Assembly (NCBI GenBank): GCA_943737045.1
Contig: CALSFV010000214.1
Span: 1,054,001 to 1,118,000 of the forward strand
DNA length: 64,000 nt
Source: Parapristionchus giblindavisi
Taxonomy: Eukaryota; Nematoda; Chromadorea; Rhabditida; Diplogasteridae
Reading direction: 5' to 3'
The notes beneath the pieces are model-generated. The model was not told the DNA's origin. It saw only the letters and a list, made by a program, of their open reading frames with translations, and did not search any database. Of this stretch, positions 39,001 to 51,000 are shown in pieces; position 1 is the stretch's first letter; each line of letters starts with the position of its first letter. Both the position numbers and the translations under genes were made by a program.

Positions 39001-40795
39001 ACTGTGGCGGATATATGCAAAATAAATCATCCTGTTAAGACCGCAGTTTGTTCGTTTCGTTTTTTTAAATTATAAAATACTAACTAACCCTCGACAGTTG
39101 GAAGATGACTTTCAACTTGGGAACATCGACTGTGACTGCAGACACGCTGACATCTGACGGTTCCATGGCTGGCACCTCGGGTTTCGGCTTGGATGCTTCC
39201 GGTTTCGACTTTGGCTTGACGGTTGTTGTGGTCTGAGCAAAGTTGATCTTTGATCGTTACTTGATATATCAATACCTCATTACTCTCCATGTGTTCTGCC
39301 CTCTTCGGCCGCGAATTGCTGCCTCCTTGGAATAGCTTGTAGCTCTCGGCCTTGTCGGTGATGTTTAGTCCATCAGAATGCAGCTCGATTTGGTTAGTTT
39401 CCTGAGAAATTTTTGATCTTTGATCTTTGGTCTTTGGTCTTTGTGCTAACCATGGTCGCTCGCAGTTTAACTAGTAGCACTGCATCATAGGTCCGGAGTT
39501 TTGTCTTGTCGATAGATGAGTCGAATCCGGGCACGTAAGCAGTCAGCGATAGGTTGTACCTGCGGAGGAGATAATTACGTATTTTTCACATAATATTAAT
39601 ATCATTTTTTTGTGCGACCATAGTTGATACTTTTGAAAAAATGTAACACCATTTTATCACGTTTAACGGGATCAGGATAATTAGTCTTCTTATGCCACAG
39701 AAGTCGATTCCCTTTTCTTGTGCCGTGGTGGCGATGCAACCACAAAGGACAAAACCCATAACCAAAGACACTTCTATCTGTGGGTACGATGGCACCTCTA
39801 GAAGTTATCTAACTAGTCTCACCATATCGGTTGGATGTTCTTAATGTGCCTATCCTCATCCTTCACTTCGATCGCTGCTTGCTGTTCGACAGCCGCATCC
39901 AGTTCCATTTCTTCATCGGTTTGGGGCTCGTCGAAGGTCCTTAAAGAACAAGGATCAAAGATCAAAGATCAAAGATCAGCCCACATGTTGTACTTGAGGG
40001 CGACCAGCTTCTGTCCATGAGTCAGATTGGACATTGTCGGTCGCTCGTTGATTCGCTTGGCGACCATCTGAAGAAAGGTGCATAATTGATAGTCATCAAA
40101 CTTTTTAAAGAAACAGCGATCAAAGACCGTATCCATGAACGGTGGCAAACCGTTTGCCGACAAACGTGCCATCACGAGGATGTTTGGCAACAGACCCATA
40201 TACGGTTGTGACGGTTACCTGTACGCATTTTAAAAAAAAACGAAGTAGAAGAAATATTATTTGGCATTTTAACTTTAAAAAATATAAGCAAGAAAGAGAT
40301 TTTGCGCTTCACTGATCGATTGTTCGCATGTTTAGTTAATTTCGTATCTTACCTTTGGCGAAAAAATCTAATACAAAAAATTAGAAACGAAAGACGCATA
40401 CATGTGCAACGAGAGCGGTGGTGATGATGGAGGCGACAGCAAGAAGAATCAAGCAGAGACAGAGGGGCATCGAACAACCCACTCCGGACTTCTTCTGAAA
40501 CGAGGTCGAGGTAATTTAATATAATAGATAATTCTACTATTTTGGTAACGTTGTCATTCAATCAAATTTCTTCAGTTTAGTCAATTGACAATGATTTTTT
40601 TAAGTCTCAAAAGTAATGCATCATCTAGAATATCATAATCAATTGTAGAAAAATCTCGAATGCCACATCGATTTCCCTATTTATATTCATTACTAATTGT
40701 ACCTTTTCTCTTCTCATATTGGCTCGATTTTGATTCGCTGCTTTTTCCTTTTGTTGCTTCTTTTTCATCTCCAATGAGGATCTGACCGAGGACAT
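30003..40795 (-). CDS. M1 family membrane aminopeptidase, GAMEN intact (32 exons, 1060 aa)
   Basis: Exons: 40795-40703, 40494-40402, 40067-39994, 39939-39823, 39559-39451, 39401-39276, 39232-39089, 38279-38167, 38047-37954, 37869-37805, 36599-36488, 36432-36312, 36045-35927, 35766-35702, 35510-35423, 35244-35165, 34987-34933, 34867-34802, 34637-34557, 34479-34417, 34083-33968, 33694-33618, 33300-33173, 33122-33045, 32836-32711, 32489-32401, 32204-32067, 31832-31718, 31542-31490, 31199-31056, 30759-30684, 30167-30003 (3183 nt, one frame). It is a zinc exopeptidase that removes N-terminal residues from peptides; type II topology puts the catalytic domain outside the cell or in the gut lumen. 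Residues 1-37 are a Lys/Gln-rich tail and 38-61 the signal anchor. [13 protein letters not shown] precedes GAMEN (431-435), HEMSH (467-471) with E490 as third zinc ligand, and Y554 as the likely transition-state tyrosine, then the helical C-terminal domain. Odd: residues about 186-235 are a Pro/Lys insert with a furin-type RPKR (193-196). An acceptor-like TTTGCAG 40 bases before the ATG could serve trans-splicing. Confidence 0.9.
30193..30311. repeat. palindromic MITE, family 2 (intron 31 of aminopeptidase gene)
   Basis: Nearly perfect foldback AAAGGGAGCGTTAACTCACT to GTGAGGTTACGCTCCCT, with AATGGTCTCTTCAATGCGC inside. Confidence 0.9.
30547..30668. repeat. palindromic MITE, family 1 (intron 31)
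   Basis: AAAGGCACGCCGCAAGCTCA to GCTTGGGATGTGCC, with GCGAGAGATTGTGGCCAGAG inside. It ends 15 bp before the donor side of the exon at 30684. Confidence 0.85.
30777..30886. repeat. palindromic MITE, family 1 (intron 30)
   Basis: TTAAGGACATACCCTTAGCC to GGGTGTGCCTTTAA. The left arm has lost some of AGCTAATTT. Confidence 0.8.
31600..31700. repeat. purine/pyrimidine palindromic repeat, family 6 (intron 28)
   Basis: GAAAAGAAAGAAAAGAAACG faces CTTTTCTTTTCATTTCGTGA, followed by TTTGAACAG. Same family at 32582-32690, 37685-37785, 42965-43070 and 58566-58660; the ends approximate GTTCGAAGTCACGAAAAG. Confidence 0.6.
32582..32690. repeat. palindromic repeat, family 6 (intron 25)
   Basis: GTTCGAAAGTCACGAAAAGA faces TTTCTTTTGTTTTCGTGGAG around GTAAAACGGGGAGAG. 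Confidence 0.6.
34285..34407. repeat. palindromic MITE, family 1, diverged (intron 20)
   Basis: TTCTTTAAAGTCAGACTC, then GTAGACAAAGGAAAGGAGAG and TTTCAAATTAGC. Confidence 0.7.
36618..36735. repeat. palindromic MITE, family 1 (intron 10)
   Basis: TTGAAGGCACACCCCGAGCT to AGCTCGGTGTGCACCTTCAA. It lies 19 bp from the exon 11 acceptor. Confidence 0.85.
36983..37163. repeat. palindromic MITE, family 1 with expanded pyrimidine loop (intron 10)
   Basis: Left arm GAGGCAAACCCGAACTAATT, then CACTCCGCTCTGGCCACAC, a TTTCTTTG-type expansion (37048-37115), and right arm GCGGAGAGTAAAATTATCTT ending TCTCTTTAAAG. Confidence 0.7.
37464..37536 (-). tRNA. tRNA-Val (anticodon AAC), nested in an intron
   Basis: A 73-base cloverleaf on the minus strand. 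Acceptor arms GATCTCG/CGAGATC pair exactly with discriminator A. A box TGGTGTAGTGG and B box GGTTCGAGCCC are present. Anticodon stem TCTGT/ACAGA encloses CTAACAC, giving AAC. No intron. It lies on the same strand inside intron 10 (36600-37804) of the M1 aminopeptidase gene, so RNA polymerase III transcription must operate inside a pol II unit. Confidence 0.95.
37685..37785. repeat. palindromic repeat, family 6 (intron 10)
   Basis: CAAGAATAGAAAAGAAATG faces ATTTCTTTTCTTTTCGCAG around AACTACTCGATCTCCCTCGT. Confidence 0.55.
40120..40205. repeat. palindromic element with TTTGGCAAACCGTTTG-type core (intron 2)
   Basis: CGTATCCATGAACGGTGGCA and AACCGTTTGCCGACAAACG, then GTTTGGCAACAGACC and ACGGTTGTGACGG. 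Confidence 0.6.
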
Positions 40796-42092
40796 GGCCG
40801 AGGCAGTAGTGGGCGGAGTTATCGGATTGAAACGACTGCAAAGCTTCATTGAACACAACCAACATTTATTTTTGTTCTCACAGTACTGACCACACTCTCG
40901 TTGTTTTCCTATGTGAGAGGATATCAAGTGAACGACCATCACCTTATTATATAATAGCTTGGAGTATTTTATTAATAAATCAGTTTAAAAAAACATGTCA
41001 GTTCACGGCAACTTGTGTAATTTTTAAAGAAATTTTAAAAATTAAGCTGGTGTTACCCTTTAAAACTGCTAATCATGCGTTACGAAATAGCCACACTACT
41101 ATTTCACAAGCTATTGCAGTAGCATGTTAGACAAGTTACATGGATCACAATCCTTGATAGTCTGCTCAAAAGCTTAGCCCCTCAAAAACCCCTTTGCTCA
41201 AAAGTAACTACCTCACTGTAAACCTTCCACGAGAAAACGTCTCTTGTACGGTTTCAGTTAGCACTCTCGCCAACCTAACAGAATTTCTGTTCGTGTTTAT
41301 CTCGGTTACGAAATTATTTTTTTAAACGAGAAAATACTTTATGCTTTCATCCACGGTAACGTTTTTTTTGTTTTGTTTTCTTTTTTCTCGATTCTTCTTA
41401 TCTCCAAATCATGTAATCAATATATCGAATCACGGCCAGCATATACTCCAATGAATAAAAAAAGAATAAAGATATACATAGGTTATCCCTATTACTCCAG
41501 ACACACGAAGTCCTGCGGGATAACATTGCTAGGCCAGTGATAATCTGGATGAATTATCTGCTTACTTCAATTGATCTCCTTCTCCCGCATTCGTTGACGT
41601 ACTCCCATCTCCGTACACCAATGATATCAGGCCTCGGCGGTCGCCAAGGTCGATGTCCTCCATATCCCTTAAAGGAACACCTCAACTTTTAATTTGATGC
41701 TCTCTTCAAACTCTCGCCGGCGAGAGAGCCTTGCCAGAGCGGAAAATTTTAAATTGGTTTTTGACATACTTTTTTCTAGGTTAATCTGATTCTCTCCACT
41801 CTGGCCAAACTCTATCACCGGCGAGAGAATCTTGCCACCGCGGTTAGTTTAAACTATTTAAGGAAATAAAATTACCTTTAACTTACCTCTTATGCATAAA
41901 GGTATCGATAGGGACATGAACCCATCATACGATAAACATAAACAATTCATAATCACACTTTTCAACAACTTTATTACGCAATAAATACCTGTAGATAGTG
42001 GACGACGCTTCACTGGTTAATATTAATCATGAGCAAGGGCAAGGGGAAAAATGGAAATGGAAATGAAAATAGTCTATGAAAATGGGCGTGGC
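40796..42092. other. 1.3-kb spacer between the two aminopeptidase genes
   Basis: Contains the presumptive promoter and 5' end of the downstream gene, AATAAA of the upstream gene at 41970-41975 (minus strand, 118 bases past its stop), and two family 1 remnants. No further gene seen. TTTGCAG on the minus strand at about 40836-40842 is a possible trans-splice acceptor. Confidence 0.6.
41668..41870. repeat. two degraded family 1 MITEs side by side
   Basis: 41668-41765 carries TTAAAGGAACACCTC, CTCTCGCCGGCGAGAGAG and CCAGAGCGGAAAATT. 41775-41870 carries CTCTCCACTCTGGCC, CACCGGCGAGAGAATCTTGC and CACCGCGG. The CGCCGGCG centre is shared only by these two, suggesting one arose from the other. Confidence 0.65.
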
Positions 42093-45000
42093 CTAAACGC
42101 GATTGGTGCGTTTCTCGAGCTCTTCTACGATGTGCTTGCTGTGTTTGTGGCGCCAGTTGAGCAGAGCGCGACCGTTCTCGACGGTCTTCGCGAATCCTTC
42201 GAACTGATCGTATGTGGGATTGGCGAGTAGGAAACTCTCCACCTGAAAATCGATAAATGATGAGATTACGGTAACTTTAGACTGTAAGATAATCGATAAA
42301 TGACGGACCGCGATGTGCGCCGTGGCTTTTACACAATACATGTATTATAGAATAGATAATAGTCTGAGGGCGACGCGTAAATTATTAGAATATCGAAGCG
42401 ACGTGAAGCGAGCCGCGTCGCGCCACAGCTTTCTTTCAATTTGGACTCACATCAGACAGCTCGCTTTTGCTTCGTGCAGACAAGACATTGACGAAATCTG
42501 AAGCATCGTTCACGTTATTGTTGTACCTGCAATCGAGAATAGTTATTCCCGGGAGAAGAATGAGTCAAATCGAAATTGTATAACATAAATGAAACAAGTT
42601 CTTTTCAAAATCTTTTTTCAACCATTGTCAGACCCTAGTCAACAGGTAATTTTAGTCCTAATGGACCAGATGATGAACGAATATCCCCATGTATGGAACC
42701 TCATTACCAGCACGCCCAGGATAATCAGTCTTTCACTAGCAACCATTCCCTCCACAATGGTTCTGTGCTTGATAAATTGTAAAAATTGTAAAAATAGTAC
42801 CACATGATCAATGGCGGAAGTAACCCTATTATAGTTAGGACTCATTGTCATTTAGGCCAGTAAAACAACTATAAATAACAACAGAGATCAAAACATTTTT
42901 CATGTCGAAGGATTTCATACACTTTTACAGGAGAAACGTGATAATATCTTATTGTTTGGCTGTGCTCAAAAAGCCGCAAAAGAAAAGACAAATATTCGAG
43001 ATTCTGTGCAAAACGAGAAGAGCTTTGTCTTCTTTTCCTTTCCTATCTATTTTTTTCGCGCAGATATAGTAATTAAAAAGGAAAAAAGAAACCCACTTCT
43101 TGAACACTTTCTTGTAATTCTCGAAGAAGAATTCATTGTAGACTCTCTTCGCCAGATCGTGACCAGCCTTATGCAGCACAATATTCTCATCCAGGCTATG
43201 ACCCTTGAAGAGCCCTGAATGAAGGTATTGATTTATTGACACCCCAAGCTAATTTTTCTCTCCGCATTGGCAAAACTCTCTCGTAGACAAGAAAGCGAGA
43301 GAGTGTGGCCAGAGCGGAGAGTTTAAATTAGCTTGGCGTGTCCCTTTAAACAATAACTGCTGTGTTCAACTCAGCAACGAGAAAGTGGAAATTCAGTAAT
43401 AACAAACAGATTTTCATAAGCATATTTTTGTAGTAGTCTGATTATACTTAGTGGAAGTATATAGAAATTGTGAATGAGCTACGGAAATTTGATTTTTTAA
43501 AGACACATCCGAGCTAAAAAAATTTTACTGTCCACTCTCGCGTAGACAAAGAAAGTGAGAGAGCATTGCCAGAGCGGAGAGTTTCAAATAAGCTCGTGGT
43601 GTCCCTTTAATCTAAAATTGGACATTGTTCACCTTGGCCTTCCTCGTCAATCAACGCTTGGTACAGTCTCTTCAACGAATAGGTATCCCTCGTGCACTTC
43701 AGAGCGAGCAGCAGACGCTCTCGCTCGATCTGTACAATTGATCTTTGATCTTTGATGATTGGGGGTCGGTATTAAGACCAATCGAAACACCGAGCACGTT
43801 TCTTTTAGTACGACTATTATACTTTCTAAATAATAATTTAGCAAAATTGGTCTTTCAATATTTGATCTTTGATCTCAAACACTTACCGAAACGATCTCGT
43901 TTTCGTACAGGCGTAGGACGAACTTGAACTCGTCGGGGCCTCCACGACGGACTCCCTCACAGTATGCCATAGGACGAATGAGAGGAGGAACCCTGAAATT
44001 GCAAAGATCAGAGATCAAGATATCATAAGATCAAAGATCAAAGATCACTCAAGCTTACTTGCTGCACTGACTGGAAATGGCTTTCTCGATGGCGCATGTT
44101 GCAAGCAGATCTTTCTCGAAGAAATCAAGCATTTTATTGGCGACCTTAATTGTGTCAAGATAATTATAATAGAACATCATACCGGCCGCATGTTCTCGCA
44201 AAATAGGCAGCCAGAGACTACGGTCAGAGCGGAGACTATTACTATCGAACTATGAAATGTTACCTCTGGATGTCCGCTATCCCACATAACGATCAGGAGT
44301 TCGTGAAGGAGGGATCTAGAAAAATATTAACTTTTATAATATTTATTGTGCAGAACAAATTAGGACATGGTTTCGTGTAGAACAACTGTTTGAGGTGATG
44401 TTTTGACAATATTTTGAGAAAACAAAAGATTCACTGATAACTTACGCTTTAACGAAGTCATTGTCGGTGTAATTGAACTTCCAATCCACAAACTTCTTGT
44501 ACATTGGAGTCGTCGTGCGGAGAATGAATTCCTTCAATATGCATTATTTTTTAAAGCTATGATTATTTTATTCTACAAGATTTGCGTTATTATCTCCTTC
44601 TTCTTCATTTTTGTACACAACTTGCCAGCCTCTACGTACGGTGATGCATGCGCGATTTGTGTTCGAGAAATTAGTTAAATACTTTATAGGCACATCCCAA
44701 GCTAATTTTACTCTCCGCATTGGTAATACTCTCTCGTAAACAAAGAAAGTGAGAGAGTATGGCCAGAGCGGAGAGATTCTCGGGGTGTCATTTTAAATAC
44801 TCTAAAAAAGCATACATCGATCGCCTCTCCACTGTCATCGTCTCCATACTTCTCACTGAGTTCTCCCAACGATCTCACCACCGACAACAACGGTATCTCA
44901 TCCTCCTCTTTGTCAATATACCTGATCAGATCGAAGGGAACCTGTAATTTATAGATTTTTTAAAGTTAATTTTTTTTCTCAGTTCACCTCATAGGGTAGT

Positions 45001-48000
45001 CGGCCAATTTCGGCTAGTTTGAAGGCGTCCTCAAGAAGTCGGAGTCGGGTGAGGTCGCTTAGAAGCTAAACAAGAGAATATTCTACATATGTTTTAAAGG
45101 GGCACACCGAGCTAATTGGAAACTATTCGCTCGGACCACACTCTCTCGCTTTCTTTGTCTACGAGAGAGCATTGCAAGAATGGAGAGTAAAATTGCCTCT
45201 GGTGTCCTTTAAAAAATTGGAAATGAAAGAATCGCGTACTGTATGATTCTTGTTCATAGCTTCTTGAATTCGCTTCCATCCTCGAGGATCGTAGTTGACC
45301 TGAAAATGAAGTTATTGAAACATGTTCTCCAAGTTATGCTTAATAATCTTGATCAAACGCATGGAATTGTTCTATTCGTATCCTTTTGTTCTTTTCAAGT
45401 GTTGCCAATTTGATCATGCATTTATTGAAAAAGATCAAAATTGCATTATATAATACAGTAACAAAGAAAAGTAGTTAAAGCATTTTAACCGATTCTTTTA
45501 CATTAGTATATTTGCTATGCACTGCGATCTGAACACGAAGGATGGTGTACTTTAGCGATGTTTCGGAAAAGGCGTCTGCGTCCATACACGCACGGAAAAT
45601 GTTCAATTTTACAATTTCCTATTTTCCTAAATCATTTTGTTAATTTTTTACATAATTGTTGTTTGTTGTTGCCATATCGTTAGTAATCGTATTGTGCAGG
45701 TCCTCACGTGGGGATTTGTAGATTGCATCAATTCTGCCTTGTCTGGACCACTTTCTGTTGAACACAATTATTTATCCTAAACCATTTTGTTAATTCTAAA
45801 AGTAATTATTATTTCTTGCTGTCATATCCTCGAGAACCATATTGCACAGGTCCTCACGTGGGATTTTCGAGATTCGCTCAATTATGACTTCTCTGGACCA
45901 CTTTTTTCTTAACCGCTGCTCCTTTTCCTAAATCATTTTGTTAAATCTTCAAACTGATTGCTTCATGTTGCTATACCCTTAAGAACTACATTGCGCAGGT
46001 ACTCACGTGGGCTTTTAGCGATTTGGTTAATCATGGCTGCTCTGGAAAGGAATGAAGTGAGACGTGAACAGCGTTTTTGATGTAGAATAGCAAGCAATTT
46101 AGAGCCTACTAAGATAATATTTTATATTCTGTGCACTCATTCTTGCATAAATATTATGTAACCGCTTGTTCAAGAGCTCTCCATGTCGATGGTTTTCTCC
46201 CACGATACATTTTATACTCGTTAAAATTTCATTTACAGTTGCCCGCGTTTGGCATCTTTGTCGCTGCCGTCTAGGCCGACTACCGGTATCTCTTCGTCGA
46301 TAATCCCCGGTATGATAGTTTGAACGATTGTCTAATTAACATAATGGGGATTGTCGATATCGATTGCAGTGACTACCGTATCTCTCGTCTTAAGAGCAAG
46401 ACTACCGTAACCTGCAAGAAGCTCTTCATTTCGTTAGGCTATTATTGTTGATTGTTTATTATTGTTCGTTCTTTTAATACAAATTCGATTCTTTTCTTTG
46501 TTCTCTTTTCTTTAAATAATTCTATTTGTTGTTTATTTTATTGTGTAACAATTAACAATTTGAGCAGACAGATAGTAGAAAATAATGATAAAGTATTACA
46601 CCTTTCGTTAAATATTGTTATTCTACACGAAATATATCGTGAAATGGATGTAATTCTACATTAAAATTGAAGAAATCAGTTTCCGGTTCACGCGCATCCG
46701 TAGAACAGATTTAGTAAAATACGCCTCGCACACCGCACCATACCACACCACGAATGTACACAATAAATGGGTTCGGATCGCTGTGCTATGTATGCTCCAA
46801 AGTCTATTATTATAACCAAACTGCATCTTAGCATACACATTTGCATTTGACCACATTACCCTATTCTATGCTAATGACATGTCATCGTAGTTGACGTGCT
46901 GTCTTTATTGGTCATTCCTTCATTCTTATCTAGTTCATCCCTTTGTACCGGTGGTACTGTTTCTCTCTCTCAATAAAGCCTCTACATTACTACTACGTGT
47001 TGTGTCCAAATACATAACAATATTCTTTCGAAATTGCTCATACCCTATAAAATCCCTTGGAATCCGTGTTCAAGACCACGAGATCCTCCTCTTTGCTGGG
47101 AACTCGAAGCCCTAAAATATTTAAAAATTCGGTATTTTTAAATAATTTTGCTTAGGGCTAGAAACACGCAGACCTTCCGACATCCATGTAAGTTCAGTGT
47201 CATTATTGATCTCGTAGAAGAGAGGAACATCCCAGAGGTGGTCGTATCTAAATCGTTACATTTGCCATTCTCCTGATTTATTTTATATTTACTAGAATAA
47301 AACAATCATACCTAGCTCCGTGCTTGTTCAAGCCCTCCGAGTTGGAGTCTTGCTGTAAAGTAAAATAATTAGTACACCCTTTTTTAAAAACGACAAAATA
47401 ATGCTGCGCATATTTTATGATTGCATACTTCTTGTTTTCATAATTACAAGAAATTTCAGCAAAAATGAACATGAAATGTAATAAATTCACTTGATCTCTT
47501 GATTCTAATGTGGTAAAGCAGAAGATCTCGTATGTGAATTATGAAAAGTACCTGGAACCATTCCTGAGAGATCTCCACATGTTCAGTGTCCGGTCGTTCG
47601 ACATTCAAGATAGGATAGCCATTCTGAAAATTCAAATTTACGAAAATTAATAAATTTCAAATTTCAGAAACTATAAAGAGCTTGCGTACTTGTTTCGTGA
47701 ATCTCCTCATGAACGGCTTGATGTCCTTGCCGATGTCGGCTTGCTGAACCAGAGATCTTATTTAACGATTCAAAATCGTCGTTTACTTGAGTGTTGCCGG
47801 GTAAAATCACCTCGGGCTTTGCGTTTAGGGAACTGACGGCGTTACTCTTACTAGTTATGTTTCCAGTAGTTGCTAGTAGTTACTAGTTACTAGAAGTTAC
47901 TAGTAGTTAGTAGTTACCAGTTACTAGTTACTAGCTAGTTGCTAGTTAGTTAGTTAGTTAGTTAGCTAGTTAGTTCCCTAGTTACTTACACTGGCTGGTA

Positions 48001-51000
48001 GAGCATCGATAATCGACTGAAGAAGGTCATCATGTTCGGCGTTTCCGTACGCGAACTTCTTTAGGTATGCCTGGAAAATATAGATTGTAGGGAGAGTGAC
48101 CTCTCTCAATGGCCTCTTCATTGCGCATACTATTTCTCTGTTCTCGTTGAAGAGGCCGTTAACAAAGGTTTCGGTCCATTTGAAACGAGGAACTATGCAT
48201 ATAAACGGCCTCTTACTCTGAGTCCATTTCTGAAGTTATCCTGTCCGACGACGTCCTCGAGCATCCTCACTACAGATGCTCCCTACAATATACGCATTAT
48301 TTTTAAATCATTTTTTTCATCATATTTTACTTTAAAGGCTCATATTTCCAGATTATTTATAAGAATTCTTGGTTCTGGTTAGTATTATATTATCGGTGTC
48401 TTTGTTACCTTATCATATGTGATCCCATCGAATAGCTGGCCCAGATCGACGGGATTGATGATGGGTGTGGATATGGGTCGAGCGGACGCGTACGAATCCG
48501 CGATGAAGCCTTTGCGCTGCTTCATGGCGTAGAAAAATTCGTCCTTAAAATTTTCGTATTTATGCATAGTATTGTGGAAGAAACCGTTCTCTTTTAAAGC
48601 CAGAGAAACCATCGTATTCAAGAGAGTTTCTATGTCGTTCTGGCTTATAAAGTAAAAAGAACACCGTGTATAATGTGGTTTACAAAAGTCGAAAAGAATG
48701 AAGTCTCTACTTTCTTCCAATCTGTTATTATTGTATACTGTAAATGACACTTTTAAGTCACATCCCGAGCTAATGTGAAACTATTCTGCAATGCTCTATC
48801 GTATTCTTTGTCTACGATAGAGCGTTGCCAGTGAGGAGAGTTTCAAATTAGCTCGGGGTGTCTGGATAGGTGTGACAAGCAATGACTTACCAGTCCGGGA
48901 ACGACGCCAGCACGAGCAGTCTCAGCGGACTCACAGTGAGTAGCAAAGGCCTCGTTCAGCCAGATATCCGTCCACCATTTCATCGTCACAAGGTTTCCGA
49001 ACCACTGCAAATTATTTGCGCTTTTCCAAACGCACAATGAAAGAATGTACGACCAAAATAGTTTATATTTAATCAGTTGGTATTTTTACGAAATCTTTAG
49101 ATATTAGATACCGAAGCAGAAATATTTTTTTTGCTAAAACTTGAGTAAACACATTTCAATATTTTAGAAGTATAACTATGAATAAAAATAACTACCTGAT
49201 GTGAGATTTCGTGGGAGACAATGGCTGACACTTCGAGCTTGCTCAGTGGAGAGCTCACACCGGGCATGTATTGGATCTGCAATTGATACAAGGTAACATA
49301 CAGTGCGGGACATAATGATATGACACCCCTAAAATTTTGGGATTCTGGCCGAATTTTGAATGGAAATCAAAAGAAGTATATTCCATTTGTATCCACTCCT
49401 TGGATAACTAAGGTAGCCCACGTATGAGGAAATTCAATTTCCCTGTCAACGAAAAAATAATGACCGAAGAAACCAGAGCATGACCGAAGTTCTTCCTGCT
49501 GAAAAAAACGTGGTTCCTGAGGAAATCACGTCAGAATCAGTTACAGCCTTCCGGCCTATCAGGGTTGAACTTCTTCTCATCGGTGAATCGATCAGAAAAT
49601 GATAATTTGAATTTTTTTTTGAAAAAAATATCACCTACCGTAATAGGGCGCATTCTTAAAATTCGACAAGCCTCCCATCTCCTTCCGCTCCAGCAGTATG
49701 GACTATGGGGAGTATCGGGTGATGCTACAGACTACCCTCGTTCCGTTCATGAGGAAGAGCCGTGCCCGCCATCTGATCTCCCAGAAAGACGGCGCCTCCA
49801 TCGCCACCAACTCCCCTCAAAACCATTGTTCACAGTCAAGAACATCCCAGTTCTTCCATGCCCTACGGGCAACCTCGATGCAAACCCCATGTAGAACATG
49901 TGGGGCACCCTGGTTAGTCATGTGTACAAGAACAACAATCGGTATACATCCGTTGCCGAGTTGAAGGATGCCATCAAAAATGAGTGGGACGGCATCGAGC
50001 CAAAAGTGATTTCTGCCCTCTATTGAAGCACTCCCATTCGGATCTTCGGTCCAATCTCGAGGAAGGGCCGTAACATTGGTTACTAACCTGTTGTAGATCC
50101 ATTGCTGTTAGGCAGAAGTTTGAAAAAAATAGTAGCTCATGGAAAAAAATCAGGGTGTCATATCATTATGTCCCGTTAAAATTTCGGAAAATCAATATTT
50201 TCTCGTTGACCGGGAAATTGAATTTCATCATACGTGGGCTACCTTAGTTATCCGAGTGGATACAAATGGAATATACTTCTTTTGATTTCCATTCAAAATT
50301 CGGCCAGAATCTCAAAATTTTAGGGGTATCATATCATTGTAGTAAACCATAATCGTTTAGTGTTTAGTCCATGGCGTACATAAGCTAAGCCAGCAGAATA
50401 TGTTTGGTCTTTGGGGTGACCGAATATATTTTTCTGAAATCATTGCTAATAATTTTTATATTTCGAAAAAAAGTAAGTTTAAAAAATATGAGTAATTACA
50501 GAGCTCTCGTGGAAAAGCATGAGGCCCCATGTCTCCATCGCTCCGAAAGTCAAGTCTCGAACGCAAACGAGATCTGAAATTGCTTTTTTTTAGTATTTGA
50601 TCTTTGATCTTTGGTCTTTGACGGTGCTTACCGAGTTTTTGCAGAGGATATGGAATATCGAAGAGTTTCTCGTAGTGATCGAGCATTTTGACGGACACAT
50701 TGAGAGCGTAGCCGACGTTATCGATCAGATCAGGCTGGATGAAGGCGCGAATCTGATAATTTTACAATTTTATTTAATTAGTTTTATATAACATTATTTC
50801 TGCCGTAGCCTTTGATCATTTCACACGATATACGTTGGAAAGTTGTTGTATTTATCAAAATATGCGCAACGCAGTGATGTCTTTTCAGAGTATTGGTGAA
50901 CAGGTTATAATGTGCAAACTATTAGTTTGCATGTCCATTAGATTTGCAGGTGTAAGATGTATTTATTAATACATTAATAACTGTGTATTGAATATTTATT

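Noticed and set aside
48544..48639. Extra 32 codons at the start of aminopeptidase exon 17
   Set aside because: An in-phase acceptor exists at 48639, but using ATTTTAAG before GAC at 48543 restores the exact family spacing between WLNEAFA and the following helix, so the upstream part is taken as intron.
49696..49964. Functional transposase gene
   Set aside because: Recognisable Tc1-type motifs fall in different frames with stops between them; only a remnant.
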